Assembly: GCA_045600905.1 (NCBI GenBank) | Contig: JAZRYT010000187.1 | Coordinates: forward strand, 1 to 34,655 | Direction of reading: 5' to 3' | From: F23-D06 sp045600905 | Lineage (GTDB): Bacteria > Bacteroidota > Bacteroidia > Bacteroidales > WCHB1-69 | DNA length: 34,655 bases | Part shown: one piece after another, positions 17,501 through 25,799 of the stretch | Layout: each line of letters starts with the position of its first letter | How positions within the stretch are numbered: position 1 is the first letter of the stretch | Position numbers and translations under genes: made by a program | The notes under the pieces: model-generated | What the model was told of the DNA's origin: nothing | What the model saw: only the letters and a program-made list of their open reading frames with translations | Database searches by the model: none

Positions 17501-19167
17501 ATTACACCAATGCCCAACACGGCGGACACATCGGCTACACTTTCACCAACTTTGATTTGAACGATGTCACCCGCGTAACCTTCAAAGCCAAGAGCACCAA
17601 CAACCTCAATATGATTGTCTCCTACTCCACGAACGGAGGTGACACCTACGTGGGTGCCGACACCATTGAATTAACATCACAAGCTCGAAACTACACTTAC
17701 CTTGTCAGTGAGACTGGCGAGAACGCTTTTGTAAGACTCAGATTCACAATGGAGCTTCCCACACCGGCACCGACCTCCACTTCCAAGCTGTTCCTCGACA
17801 GTGTCGTCGTTTACGGTATTCCCGGCATAGAACACCACATTGTGGAGACACCTGTAATTAGTCCTAACGGCGGACAGGTTTATGAACCCACCACGGTAAC
17901 CATCACTTGTGCTACGGACGATGCGGAAATCTACTACACGACCGACGGCACCACTCCCACTCAAAACTCCACACTCTATACCGCGCCGTTCACCTTGAGC
18001 AGCACCACGACAGTCAAGGCCAAAGCTTTCAAAACAAACGACCTGCCCAGCTTGATAGCAACTGCCACCTACTCATTCCCTGTTGAAGTGGCAGACATCG
18101 CAGCCTTCAAGGCAGCAAATTCCAGCACCAACACTACGATTTACAAAATCGCCGGAGACGTCACTTTCGTCTATAGAAACGGTAAGAACATCTACATCCA
18201 AGACGCTTCTGCCGGATTGCTGGTATATGATCAAAGCAGCATTATCACCACCGAATACACGGAAGGCGACGTCATCTCAGGAGGTGTTTGCGGAACCTAT
18301 ACATTGTACAACGGCCTTCCCGAACTCGTGCCCGTCAGAAACCTTGCTCCTTCTACAAACAACACGGGCAACATTGCCCCAATTGTCGCAACTGTGGAAG
18401 ACATCGAATCTTTCTACTATCAATACGAATCCCGTTTAGTGAAATTGGAAGGCGTCATCTTCCCGAATGGCGGTACTTTCACTACAGATGCCGCATCCAA
18501 TATGGACATCACGCAATACGGTGAACCGATGCAGGTACGCAACAATTTCAAGACTTTGGACATCACTATTCCTGCTGGTTACGAAGCCGACGTCATCGGA
18601 TTTGTACAGATTTTCAGCAATGCGTCAGGCACAGATTACCAAATTCTGCCTCGTGACAACAACGACATCATCGGCAATGAAGCAGTTGCCACCCCGACAT
18701 TCACCGTTGAGAAACTGACCAACAATATGTACGCCGTAACCATCTCCTGCGAAACCGAAGGCGCTACCATTTACTATACATTGGACGGCAGCACACCGGA
18801 TGCTTCCTCTACCGAATACACGGGTATGGTCGCTGTTGAAGGCGGTATGACCATCAAAGCAATTGCCATGAAGGAAGGTATGGGCAATAGCGCCGTAGCC
18901 GTTTATGAGAATGTAGGTATCCATAACTACTCCGACATTCAATTTGACATCTATCCCAACCCGACAGCAGACAAAGTCACCTTGCACAACACGCAATATA
19001 TGATGAACAATATTGACATTTTCGACATCTATGGCAATCTGATTCAAACGATTGGAGTCGGCAACACTTCCGCCACTATTGATTTGAGTTCATACGCAAC
19101 GGGCACCTATATGCTGCGCGTCAACACTCCCCATGGAAGCGCTACTGTTAAAGTGACAAAACGATAA
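14584..19167 (+). CDS. Giant modular T9SS-secreted protein with six chitobiase-C-like repeats
   Basis: A 1527-residue secreted protein. Layout by residue: signal peptide 1-25; jelly-roll-like domain about 29-170; repeat R1 175-255; a 200-residue beta module M1 256-460; Ig-like 460-566; R2 568-655; R3 655-738; Ig-like 739-828; R4 829-906; second jelly-roll-like domain 912-1082; R5 1085-1165; module M2 1167-1365; R6 1367-1445; T9SS type A sorting domain 1446-1527 with YPNP at 1457. The repeats resemble the chitobiase C-terminal domain (CHB_HEX_C_1) and share Y-[YR]-T-[TL]-DG, with its aligned Tyr near 208, 607, 691, 860, 1117 and 1397. M1 and M2 are duplicates (both contain EGDVISGG, at about 323 and 1227). 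No catalytic domain is recognised, so a surface adhesin or glycan-binding scaffold is the best guess. Gly, Thr and Ala abundance and lack of Cys in the repeats fit an exported fibre-like protein. Confidence 0.93.
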   Translation: MKKASIIKSTLLGMFFAFICIIGNAQGNVLSEDFSNIVDSNTTNIYNNLDSYLQQPGWTGNKVYPSNGKVRIGTSSAQGWIQTPFLDLSNDGGVFILEFDAAAWKNDATSLKVYVNDTEYIVEGMNNSGDNIIFNHFSLQLPGGTSNTSIKFSGKQTSKSRFFLDNVSIEQMVGNMRAAMPTFSLTPGLYTEPISLTLSCTTPGATIYYTTDGTSPDINSTEYTSPITISQTTTVKAKAYAIGINPSFEATATYSFPNIYQNIAAFKSAFTGTSTQPCFISNDITFVYQANTGSQTYTYVKDETAGLLVFENNPAIITNTYVEGDVISGGLYGTFSLYNGQKELVPTVNPAPASYNDGTVMPVEITIADLINDYAQYDAQLITLRNVTLSGDLSYTTGATGSAVNVSQGNNSVAVYNRFKTLDTTIANGSVTDVTGFVGIYNSSIQIYPRSNADLIAADEPVPQPALSIVSPADGTVFSTLDTLLVELDIQNFVLGTDGLLMIESNILPLVNLPNPSYFDATAWNAFQYLVLSPLPAGEFSATVTLVDMNQVPLSPIISATTDFSVVAPVLPAPAITVSGDATGAADTYFFSANVTISEAQNGASVYYTTDGTTPTSASNLYSAPFVVTNSCTVKAIAMMDNYANSDIATATVNIEIPTVATPVFTPNTGTYADSVEFSLLCSTEGAEIRYTTDGSEPTSASTLYAVPVVLNSTTTVKAKAFKADWNASETATVTYTIAHEPALAVTPNALSFSSTALTNSFEITSAFLTAPIAISSDNTHFTLSESSIPATTTSATITVTFDGSMPTTGTITVSSDTLSAVIALAATAKLATPVITPATGTIDTAITVAIASTNGANIYYTLDGTASTLYDAPFTLNEEGSYTVTAIAVADGWENSDIASATYTIFVPEPDYNDTIIYQTGFEASESFENGNDYQNDDIIFTGATGHQWGTVHGTPATSDAICGEQSMQMRYYTNAQHGGHIGYTFTNFDLNDVTRVTFKAKSTNNLNMIVSYSTNGGDTYVGADTIELTSQARNYTYLVSETGENAFVRLRFTMELPTPAPTSTSKLFLDSVVVYGIPGIEHHIVETPVISPNGGQVYEPTTVTITCATDDAEIYYTTDGTTPTQNSTLYTAPFTLSSTTTVKAKAFKTNDLPSLIATATYSFPVEVADIAAFKAANSSTNTTIYKIAGDVTFVYRNGKNIYIQDASAGLLVYDQSSIITTEYTEGDVISGGVCGTYTLYNGLPELVPVRNLAPSTNNTGNIAPIVATVEDIESFYYQYESRLVKLEGVIFPNGGTFTTDAASNMDITQYGEPMQVRNNFKTLDITIPAGYEADVIGFVQIFSNASGTDYQILPRDNNDIIGNEAVATPTFTVEKLTNNMYAVTISCETEGATIYYTLDGSTPDASSTEYTGMVAVEGGMTIKAIAMKEGMGNSAVAVYENVGIHNYSDIQFDIYPNPTADKVTLHNTQYMMNNIDIFDIYGNLIQTIGVGNTSATIDLSSYATGTYMLRVNTPHGSATVKVTKR

Positions 19168-19188
19168 ATTTCAGTTGACAACATTCCC

Positions 19189-19217
19189 AAAGGTCGTTCG
19201 AAAGAGCGACCTTTTTT
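19189..19217 (+). terminator. Intrinsic terminator of the T9SS cargo gene
   Basis: An 11-bp stem (19189-19199 with 19204-19214, one G-T pair) closed by a GAAA tetraloop on a C-G pair is followed by six T. It lies 22 bases after the stop codon. Confidence 0.9.
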
Positions 19218-19218
19218 G

Positions 19219-19226
19219 TACGTTTG
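19219..19226 (+). promoter_or_regulatory. Possible -7 box for the subtilisin-like protease gene (TACGTTTG)
   Basis: TACGTTTG fits TAnnTTTG and follows the cargo terminator. The -33 position falls inside the terminator stem and does not match, so support is weak. It would give a leader of about 95 bases. Confidence 0.3.
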
Positions 19227-19327
19227 CACGCTAGTTTCTATAACAAAATCGCAAAAGTTTTTTATTCAATAAATCTGACCATATACTAATCACAGATCAT
19301 CATCCACTGTTCACAAATCACTGCATT

Positions 19328-21031
19328 ATGAAAAAGTATATTCTTCTATTCTCAACCACCATTTTGTGGCTGAATGTTTTCGGACAGGCACCTGCCAAAT
19401 ACTGGGTACAGTTCAAAGACAAAGCACAATCCTCCTACTCTGTTTCCCGCCCGGAGGAATTCCTTTCTGCGCAGGCCATTGCCTTGCGCCAACAACATAA
19501 CATCGCCATTGACGAAACAGACCTGCCCGTCAACGAAAGCTACATCAAACAGGTTCTCGCCCTTGACGACAGTATGCGCTTGCTTACCCGTTCCAAATGG
19601 CTAAATGGCATCACCGTCTATTCCAACAGAGGCGATATCCTTATCCGAATCAGAAGGCTTCCCTGCGTGGCTTTTGCTGAAAAGACAATCACTTTGGGTA
19701 CACCTGAAACCGATTTGGACACGGTTTTCCAATACGGCAGTTCCGGTCCAGTGAGACACACCTTCGCTTCTGACGTCAAGCGTAAAAAGGATTTCGCCTA
19801 CGGCAAAAGCGAGATGCAACTCCGTATGACCAACATCCACTGGCTCCATCGGATGGGCTATCGTGGTGAAAACGTTCGGCTTATGGTTTTAGACGGCGGG
19901 TTTTCGCGTGCTGACAAGCTGAGTTTTTTCCAAACATTGCGCGATGACAACCGTTTGTTGGGAACATACAATCTGGTGCAATGCGGCAAATCGCCGTTTC
20001 AGACGGGCACTCACGGCACTACGGTCTTGTCGTGCATTGCAGCCTACACGCCCAAGGAAGTTGTAGGCAGCGCGCCTATGGTGCAGGTTTTTCTGTGCCA
20101 GACAGAAGACGGACGCACTGAGCATAAAATAGAAGAAGACAACTGGGTGGCGGGGCTGGAACTGGCCGACAGTTTAGGCTGCCAGGTGCTCAACTCGTCA
20201 TTGGGCTACACCCAATTTGACGATTCCACACAGATACGTGTTTACGAGCATCTGACGGGCAAGGTGAGCCGTGCCTCGCAAGCCGCCACTATGGCAAGCG
20301 CCAAAGGTATGATCATCTGTAACAGCGCAGGCAACGAAGGAGCCAAAGAATGGCGACATATCGGCTGTCCCGCCGATGCCGAAGGCATTCTCACGGTGGG
20401 TGCTGTCACCAACAAGCGCAACAGGGCGATCTTCAGTTCGTACGGCCCGACAGCTGACGGACGCATCAAGCCAGACGTGTGCGCCTTAGGCCAGATGGCT
20501 GCCGTCGCCGGTTTTGACGGAAAACCTTCCGTTGCCAGCGGCACATCCTTCTCCTCTCCCCTGATGGCCGGAATGACCGCCTGTCTGCGACAAGCTTATC
20601 CCAAAAAATCCAATGTGGAAATTATGGATGCCATCCGCCAAAGCGCCTCCCAATCCGCCCAACCAGACTCCCTATTAGGGTACGGAATCCCCGACTTTCT
20701 CCACGCCTACAACATTCTCAAGCAACCGGCCAACAGCACCAACGACATTGCCTTCGACTCTTTTGTTGCCAACAACGACACACTCTATATCACCATTTCA
20801 GACAACGTCATTTCAGATGTAGTCTCCCGCTGCGTGGTCACCATTCCCGGCAACCCTAAAGCCAAGATAGGACACCTGAAAAACGGAAGCCATCCCAATG
20901 GGGACGGCTCCGTGTGTTATGCATATAAAATCGTACTTCCCAAGTTTAAGAAAAAACACTCTTACAAACTCACCGAAATAGAAATCAACCACTTTGGAGA
21001 GACGAAGAGGTTTGTGGTTGGGCAAGAGTGA
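19328..21031 (+). CDS. Subtilisin-like serine protease (S8 family), exported
   Basis: A 567-residue exported protease. Residues 1-19 are a signal peptide (cleavage near VFGQA). A propeptide-like region begins KYWVQFKDKA and contains SRPEEFLSAQAIALRQQ, both typical of a Bacteroidetes S8 group. The catalytic triad is D189 (VLDGG), H229 (GTHGTT) and S407 (SGTSFSSP), with the oxyanion Asn in NSAGNEG. About 100 residues of beta-rich tail follow, ending FVVGQE. Members of this group that I know often end in a T9SS domain, but no YPNP or sorting-domain pattern is visible here. It could therefore stay in the periplasm, or use another export signal. It lies downstream of the T9SS cargo gene, separated by a terminator. 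Confidence 0.92.
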   Translation: MKKYILLFSTTILWLNVFGQAPAKYWVQFKDKAQSSYSVSRPEEFLSAQAIALRQQHNIAIDETDLPVNESYIKQVLALDDSMRLLTRSKWLNGITVYSNRGDILIRIRRLPCVAFAEKTITLGTPETDLDTVFQYGSSGPVRHTFASDVKRKKDFAYGKSEMQLRMTNIHWLHRMGYRGENVRLMVLDGGFSRADKLSFFQTLRDDNRLLGTYNLVQCGKSPFQTGTHGTTVLSCIAAYTPKEVVGSAPMVQVFLCQTEDGRTEHKIEEDNWVAGLELADSLGCQVLNSSLGYTQFDDSTQIRVYEHLTGKVSRASQAATMASAKGMIICNSAGNEGAKEWRHIGCPADAEGILTVGAVTNKRNRAIFSSYGPTADGRIKPDVCALGQMAAVAGFDGKPSVASGTSFSSPLMAGMTACLRQAYPKKSNVEIMDAIRQSASQSAQPDSLLGYGIPDFLHAYNILKQPANSTNDIAFDSFVANNDTLYITISDNVISDVVSRCVVTIPGNPKAKIGHLKNGSHPNGDGSVCYAYKIVLPKFKKKHSYKLTEIEINHFGETKRFVVGQE

Positions 21032-21035
21032 TTGG

Positions 21036-21076
21036 GTTCTGGTTCCAAGTTTCAAGTTTAAAGTTTAAAGTTCAAA
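21036..21076. repeat. Heptamer tandem repeat (GTTTCAA/GTTTAAA)
   Basis: Six units of 6-7 bases in the convergent gap after the protease gene: GTTCTG, GTTCCAA, GTTTCAA, GTTTAAA, GTTTAAA, GTTCAAA. They match the arrays at 8690 and 11375. The outer GGTTCT and AGAACC (about 21035 and 21078) also form an inverted repeat. Confidence 0.8.
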
Positions 21077-21101
21077 GAGAACCAACTTAGTTTCTCAACT
21101 T

Positions 21102-21130
21102 CTTAATTTTTAATTCTTAATTCTTAATTC
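21102..21130. repeat. Heptamer tandem repeat (CTTAATT), four copies
   Basis: CTTAATT, TTTAATT, CTTAATT, CTTAATT occupy 21102-21129 and run into the DUF4301 stop codon. A shorter, diverged array of the same unit lies at 27335-27355, again overlapping a stop codon. Confidence 0.8.
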
Positions 21131-22625
21131 ACTCTCCCCCTCTTCTCAACAGGTCGAACACCGTCTTCACGGGGTTGAAGGTTTCGATGGGAACTTCCAC
21201 GAAGATGGTAATCCATTTGCTCATCGCGCCGTTCCAAAGGCCGGGCAATTCAAGTGCCTTGAGGGTTCGGTCGCCGTAAGATTTGGAAGATATGAAGCCC
21301 GTTTCGGGATCGACATAATCTGTCAAATTAAACTTTTCACCTTTATAGTTTTTGAAAGCGCATACCATATCTACCGGATTGAAGTGGGTGGCGTGCGTCA
21401 TAATGTCCATCTGCTCCTCGTTTTTCTTGTCAATCTGGGAAGATTCGACAATTTGCAGGGAGGTCTCTCCTTCCGAGTTGGTCACCCAGAACGGACCGCC
21501 GCCCGGCTCACCTTCGTTTTTCACCATTCCGCAAATACGGATGGGGCGATTGAGTTTCTCGAACAGGGCTTCTTGGGAGAAATCCTCATCCAGAGAAATC
21601 ATCAATTCGCTTTCGGCAAAATCGAGGATTTCGCAAAGCATCATTTCATCCACATTGCCGGCTTCCAGCTCTTTCAGATACTGGAACGTGCGGGTCTGCA
21701 ATTGAAGCAGATAGGCTGCCAACGCCTTTTTATAGGTAACGGTGGGCATCACCTTGTTCTCGGTAATGACATTGTCGATATTCTTCACAAAGACCACATC
21801 GGCATCCATTTTGTCGAGATTGTGAATCAGTGCCCCGTGACCGGCAGGACGGAACAGCAGATTGCCTTTCTCATCGCGGAACGGGGAATTGTCCAACTCG
21901 GCAGCCACCGTGTCTGTGGCGGGATCTTGGATGGAAAAGTCAATGTAGTAGTGCACACCATACTGTTGCTCGTAAGCCGGGACGACTTTGGCCAACAGGG
22001 CTTCAAAGCCGACCTGATGTTGTGGTGACACAGTGAAATGCAGGAAGCACTCACCGTTGTTCTGCGCATAGAGGGCGGCTTCCACCAGATGCTCTTCCAC
22101 AGCCGTGCGAATCTTGTCCTCATAACGATGGAACAGAAGCAGGCCTTTAGGTTGGTTGCCATAATTGAGGCCTTCGGGTTCCAAGAGGTAGCGGACTATC
22201 AGTTTGTAGTTCTGGTTCTTGATTTCGGCTTCCATATTGTAACCGTCTTTGGCCAGCGTCTCGCAAAGCGCTTCATAGAACGGAAACTTGGGTAATTTCT
22301 CCAGGAATTTCAGTGCCTTCTCGTGAATTTCAGGAGTATCTTCTGAAAGATAGGAGAAAAGCTCCTTAAACATACGGGAAGCTGCGCCGGAAGCGGGCAC
22401 AAACTTCACTACTTTCCGACCTTCCAGCATATTGGGATAGTCGGTGGTAAGTTCCTCGACCTGTTCCGCATCCAATTGGACAATACCGTCATTGATGGTG
22501 GCGGCGCGATCCAAGTCGGCAAAATCAAAACCTTTTTCGAAACATTCCAGCTGGTGCCGGACCGTGTCAGCACTGCTGCCGCGCTGACGCATATAATCTA
22601 AATCTAAAGAAGAAAATTCTACCAT
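21129..22625 (-). CDS. DUF4301 family protein
   Basis: A 498-residue cytoplasmic protein of DUF4301, a conserved Bacteroidetes family without known function. The strongest motif is VKFVPASGAASRMFKEL near residue 70, which looks like a nucleotide- or phosphate-binding loop. Further conserved-looking parts are FRPAGHGALIHNLDKMDADVVFVKNIDNV in mid-protein (a sugar-nucleotidyltransferase-like stretch, by resemblance only) and GEPGGGPFWV. An in-frame ATG 12 codons upstream exists, but the family begins close to MVEFSSLDL, so 22625 is preferred. It is convergent with the protease gene and separated from the upstream operon by about 250 bases in which I see no gene, so it is probably transcribed alone. 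Confidence 0.88.
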   Translation of the reverse strand: MVEFSSLDLDYMRQRGSSADTVRHQLECFEKGFDFADLDRAATINDGIVQLDAEQVEELTTDYPNMLEGRKVVKFVPASGAASRMFKELFSYLSEDTPEIHEKALKFLEKLPKFPFYEALCETLAKDGYNMEAEIKNQNYKLIVRYLLEPEGLNYGNQPKGLLLFHRYEDKIRTAVEEHLVEAALYAQNNGECFLHFTVSPQHQVGFEALLAKVVPAYEQQYGVHYYIDFSIQDPATDTVAAELDNSPFRDEKGNLLFRPAGHGALIHNLDKMDADVVFVKNIDNVITENKVMPTVTYKKALAAYLLQLQTRTFQYLKELEAGNVDEMMLCEILDFAESELMISLDEDFSQEALFEKLNRPIRICGMVKNEGEPGGGPFWVTNSEGETSLQIVESSQIDKKNEEQMDIMTHATHFNPVDMVCAFKNYKGEKFNLTDYVDPETGFISSKSYGDRTLKALELPGLWNGAMSKWITIFVEVPIETFNPVKTVFDLLRRGGE

Positions 22626-22875
22626 AAGCCTTGTGAATTTTGAGGTGGCAAATATCAGCAAAATCCCAATACGGAAAGAAAAAAAGAAAAGAAAAATTTT
22701 TCATACCCTATACAAAGGCAAATCAGCTTAGGACTTTACGCCTATGCCGTCACCAAGAACAGCAAGGCAACAAAAACAACAAATAGTATTTCATTCGATT
22801 GAAATTTGACTCTGAAAATTCTAATGGAATGTGACAATAAAATCGTGACAACAAAAGATGAATAATTGTAGCAGA

Positions 22876-25269
22876 TTAGAACGCATATCCGATGGCGATT
22901 TTCAGACCTTCGCCCCATCTGATGGGATGCGGGCCTTCCATCCATCGTTTGTTAATCCACCTTCCAACAGAGCCACGTGTCGGGTCGTAGAACGGTACCG
23001 CATAATCCACACGAAGCACCAGGAAATCCAAATCTATACGCAAACCGATACCGGCATCGAAGGCCAATTCCTTATAGAATCTGTTAAATTTGTATTCCGC
23101 ACCCGGCATATCGTCATTCTTTCTAGACAGCCAGATATTTCCCAAATCCGCAAAAATTCCGAACTTGAATGAACGGTAAATAGTTCCTCTATATTCCAAG
23201 TTCAATTCTATTTTCACGTCTCCGGTAAAAAGGCTGTCCTTACCGTGTTCATAACTTCCAGGTCCAAGGCCGCGATATCCCCACCCTCTCATACTGTTGC
23301 TGGTTCCCAAATAAAAACCTTTTTCATAAGGCAGATACGAGTCCTTGTCCAAAGCGACAATGGCTCCAGCGGTCATTCGGGTGGAGAGCGTATTGTTGGC
23401 ATTAATCTTAAAACTATACAACCACGTGAATTCCAACTTTTCAAATGTAGTATAATTGTAACCGGTACTATCCAACGTATTGCGACTCAGCACCCAACGC
23501 TCGTTCGGTGAGAACAATTTGTTCAACCCCTTCAACAACAAACCGGAGGACTCGAAATTAGCCGACAGACGCATATTGTGTCTGTAATTGGTCATTTCCA
23601 AAGGAACCAACAAGTTGAAATTGTATTTCAATGACAGCAAGAAGAATTTGCCGAATTTTTCCTGATAAGATTGAGGATAATCGTCATAATTCAAAATATT
23701 GGCATATCGCTTGTCATTGTTGTTGATCGTGCTGATATCAATAGGACTCAAGCTGTGACTTACAATATAATTGGGTGTCCAGTTGTATGTCAAGCTGGTG
23801 TTGTAAATCAGTCGGCGATACAAGCCCGAATAGTTCACACCGAATTTCAGTGATGTGCTATATTTCAAAGCATCAGGTTTTTGCGCCTTGCTAAAAAGGA
23901 ACAGCTTAGGAAAATCCAACGACGCATTGACACCAAATTCAGGATATGCAAACGTCTTATTTTTATGAAACAGGTTAGATAAGGAATAGTAGAAATAGCC
24001 GCCCGACAGATTGATTGTCAGATGTTCAGCTCCTTTGAAAATATTGCGGTTCGTGTAGGTAAAGGAAATCGCGGATTTGTCATTTCGCAAGTCTATCTGT
24101 CCTCCAACACTATGGACTTTCTTTCTTGTAAGTTTATAAACCACATCCAGATAACCTTTTTTATTGACCGTGTCTAGTTTGCTGAAATCTTCAATAAAGT
24201 CGATATTGAAATAGGAGAAATTGTCTAAGCGGTTCAAGGCCTGGCTGCTACCGCGTCTTACTTTTTGGGAATATACTTCACCGGGCGCGCTAAAGACAGC
24301 ATCCATAATTGTTCGGTAGTTGAAATCCTTAATGGGTTCCAACAAGTCATCGTAATGCGGCGTGATAAAATAGCAGACGTCGTTCTTGTATTCCACTCCT
24401 TTAACGTGATAGGCCACCGTGTCGTATGGTCTATCTTCTGGCGCATTCGGATCGAAATCCGTTTGGACGTAAATGTTATTAAAATAGTATTTATATAAAT
24501 AACGGGAAGCATCGCTTCCTTGTGGGATTTTCACTTGAATGGTCAGGGTTACTGTTTTCGGATCTTCGGCTGCAGAATCAGCGGGCAGATCGTATGAGAC
24601 TTCGCCATTAATAATGGATTTTTCCACATAATAGTAACCTTCATCGCGAAGAAGGTTCACGATTCTAGTAAACTCCTGATTGATAAGGCTTTCATCATAT
24701 TGCATTCCTTCTTCCAGCAAAGACTCTTCCCTATTGAGCACAATAATACGTTTGTATTCTGGAATGGAAATATCGTAATTGATTTTGCTGATATGGTATG
24801 CGTCTTTTGCATACACTGTGTAATTCACTTTTGCTTTCTTAGGGTTGGATTTTTGCCAAAGCACCTCGTATGACACTTCGGAATCAAAATAGCCCAACTG
24901 TCCCATTACCATAGACAGCTGATTAAGAGAGTTTTGGATTTCATTAGAATCCAACAGAACAGGCGGTTCGCCCCATCTTTCACGCATACGCCGTCTGAAT
25001 TTGGAATCCTTAAGATTGCCGTCTTTGTCGTATGTCGGCTGTCCACCGGCATAACACATTGTACGGAAGTTGAACAAATCTAAGAATTTCTTATTGGGAA
25101 TGGGACGGACGTAGGATTTCAAATTATCGAATTGGGGATTCTTGGCATCTTCAACCTCCACACTGTTTTTCACGAGCATAGACTGGCCTTCTGTCAATGT
25201 TTTGGTAGATTGACAAGCAGAAAACGACAACAATAATACTAGGAAAATGTAAAGGGTTCCCCTTTTCAT
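22876..25269 (-). CDS. tamL: Lipoprotein-type BamA/TamA family outer-membrane protein (TamL-like)
   Basis: A 797-residue Omp85-family barrel protein. Counted from ATG 25269, residues 1-20 form a lipoprotein signal ending SFSAC, so the protein carries a lipid at its N-terminus, as described for TamL in Bacteroidetes. POTRA-like repeats span roughly 30-370 (WGEPPVLLDSNEIQNSLNQL, LGYFDSEV, DEGYYYVEKSI), followed by a 16-strand barrel. The Omp85 region NSMRGWGYRGLGPGS and the C-terminal Phe match outer-membrane assembly signals. It would act in assembly or export of outer-membrane proteins. A longer frame begins at 25350, but it would overlap mreD by 70 bases and lack a signal peptide. No tamB lies next to it, so the TamL name is likely but not certain; other BamA-like paralogues exist. 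Confidence 0.85.
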   Translation of the reverse strand: MKRGTLYIFLVLLLSFSACQSTKTLTEGQSMLVKNSVEVEDAKNPQFDNLKSYVRPIPNKKFLDLFNFRTMCYAGGQPTYDKDGNLKDSKFRRRMRERWGEPPVLLDSNEIQNSLNQLSMVMGQLGYFDSEVSYEVLWQKSNPKKAKVNYTVYAKDAYHISKINYDISIPEYKRIIVLNREESLLEEGMQYDESLINQEFTRIVNLLRDEGYYYVEKSIINGEVSYDLPADSAAEDPKTVTLTIQVKIPQGSDASRYLYKYYFNNIYVQTDFDPNAPEDRPYDTVAYHVKGVEYKNDVCYFITPHYDDLLEPIKDFNYRTIMDAVFSAPGEVYSQKVRRGSSQALNRLDNFSYFNIDFIEDFSKLDTVNKKGYLDVVYKLTRKKVHSVGGQIDLRNDKSAISFTYTNRNIFKGAEHLTINLSGGYFYYSLSNLFHKNKTFAYPEFGVNASLDFPKLFLFSKAQKPDALKYSTSLKFGVNYSGLYRRLIYNTSLTYNWTPNYIVSHSLSPIDISTINNNDKRYANILNYDDYPQSYQEKFGKFFLLSLKYNFNLLVPLEMTNYRHNMRLSANFESSGLLLKGLNKLFSPNERWVLSRNTLDSTGYNYTTFEKLEFTWLYSFKINANNTLSTRMTAGAIVALDKDSYLPYEKGFYLGTSNSMRGWGYRGLGPGSYEHGKDSLFTGDVKIELNLEYRGTIYRSFKFGIFADLGNIWLSRKNDDMPGAEYKFNRFYKELAFDAGIGLRIDLDFLVLRVDYAVPFYDPTRGSVGRWINKRWMEGPHPIRWGEGLKIAIGYAF

Positions 25270-25277
25270 ACACGCAG

Positions 25278-25790
25278 CTAAGTTCTTTTTACAGGGAAAA
25301 AAATGTACTCCACGCAAATCAGGACAAAGGCCGTGAATATTGTATAACAAAGGACGGACAGCATCGTATGTCCGAAATTATGGAACGATGATGTTTCCAG
25401 CATAACCACCAGAAACTGATGGATAAAGGACAACACAACGATGAATATCAATATCCATTTGAAGTCTTTCACACCGGGAACGGGTCTGTCAACACCTTCC
25501 ACAGAATTTCTACCGTTCAGTATTCGGACGAGATACGGGCGGAGGAACATCACCACCGTGCAGGCAGCCGCATTCACGCCTAACGTATGGGCAAACATAT
25601 CTATCAGCAGACCTGTTGCAAAGCCGATAAGATATTGCACTATTTTCGGCAGTTCGAGCGGTAAAAGCAATAATGCCAACAGGTAAAGCGCTGGAGACAC
25701 GAATCCGAAAAGGTCAATGGCTCCACAAACGAATATCTGCAGGACTATGACGATGACGAAGCGCAATATGTTTGAAATTACTATATTCAC
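25278..25790 (-). CDS. mreD: Rod shape-determining protein MreD-like
   Basis: A 170-residue inner-membrane protein with five or so helices and short loops. Recognisable parts are the N-terminal helix, FVSPALYLLALLLLPLELPK, YLIGFATGLLIDMFAHTLGVNAAAC, which fits the MreD pattern of polar residues in helix 3, and a C-terminal helix ending in basic residues. Position immediately after mreC (nine-base gap) supports the assignment, because MreD sequences diverge widely. It would work with MreC in the elongation machinery that guides peptidoglycan synthesis. The tamL-like gene follows after eight bases. Confidence 0.87.
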   Translation of the reverse strand: MNIVISNILRFVIVIVLQIFVCGAIDLFGFVSPALYLLALLLLPLELPKIVQYLIGFATGLLIDMFAHTLGVNAAACTVVMFLRPYLVRILNGRNSVEGVDRPVPGVKDFKWILIFIVVLSFIHQFLVVMLETSSFHNFGHTMLSVLCYTIFTAFVLICVEYIFFPVKRT

Positions 25791-25799
25791 TTTTCAATA

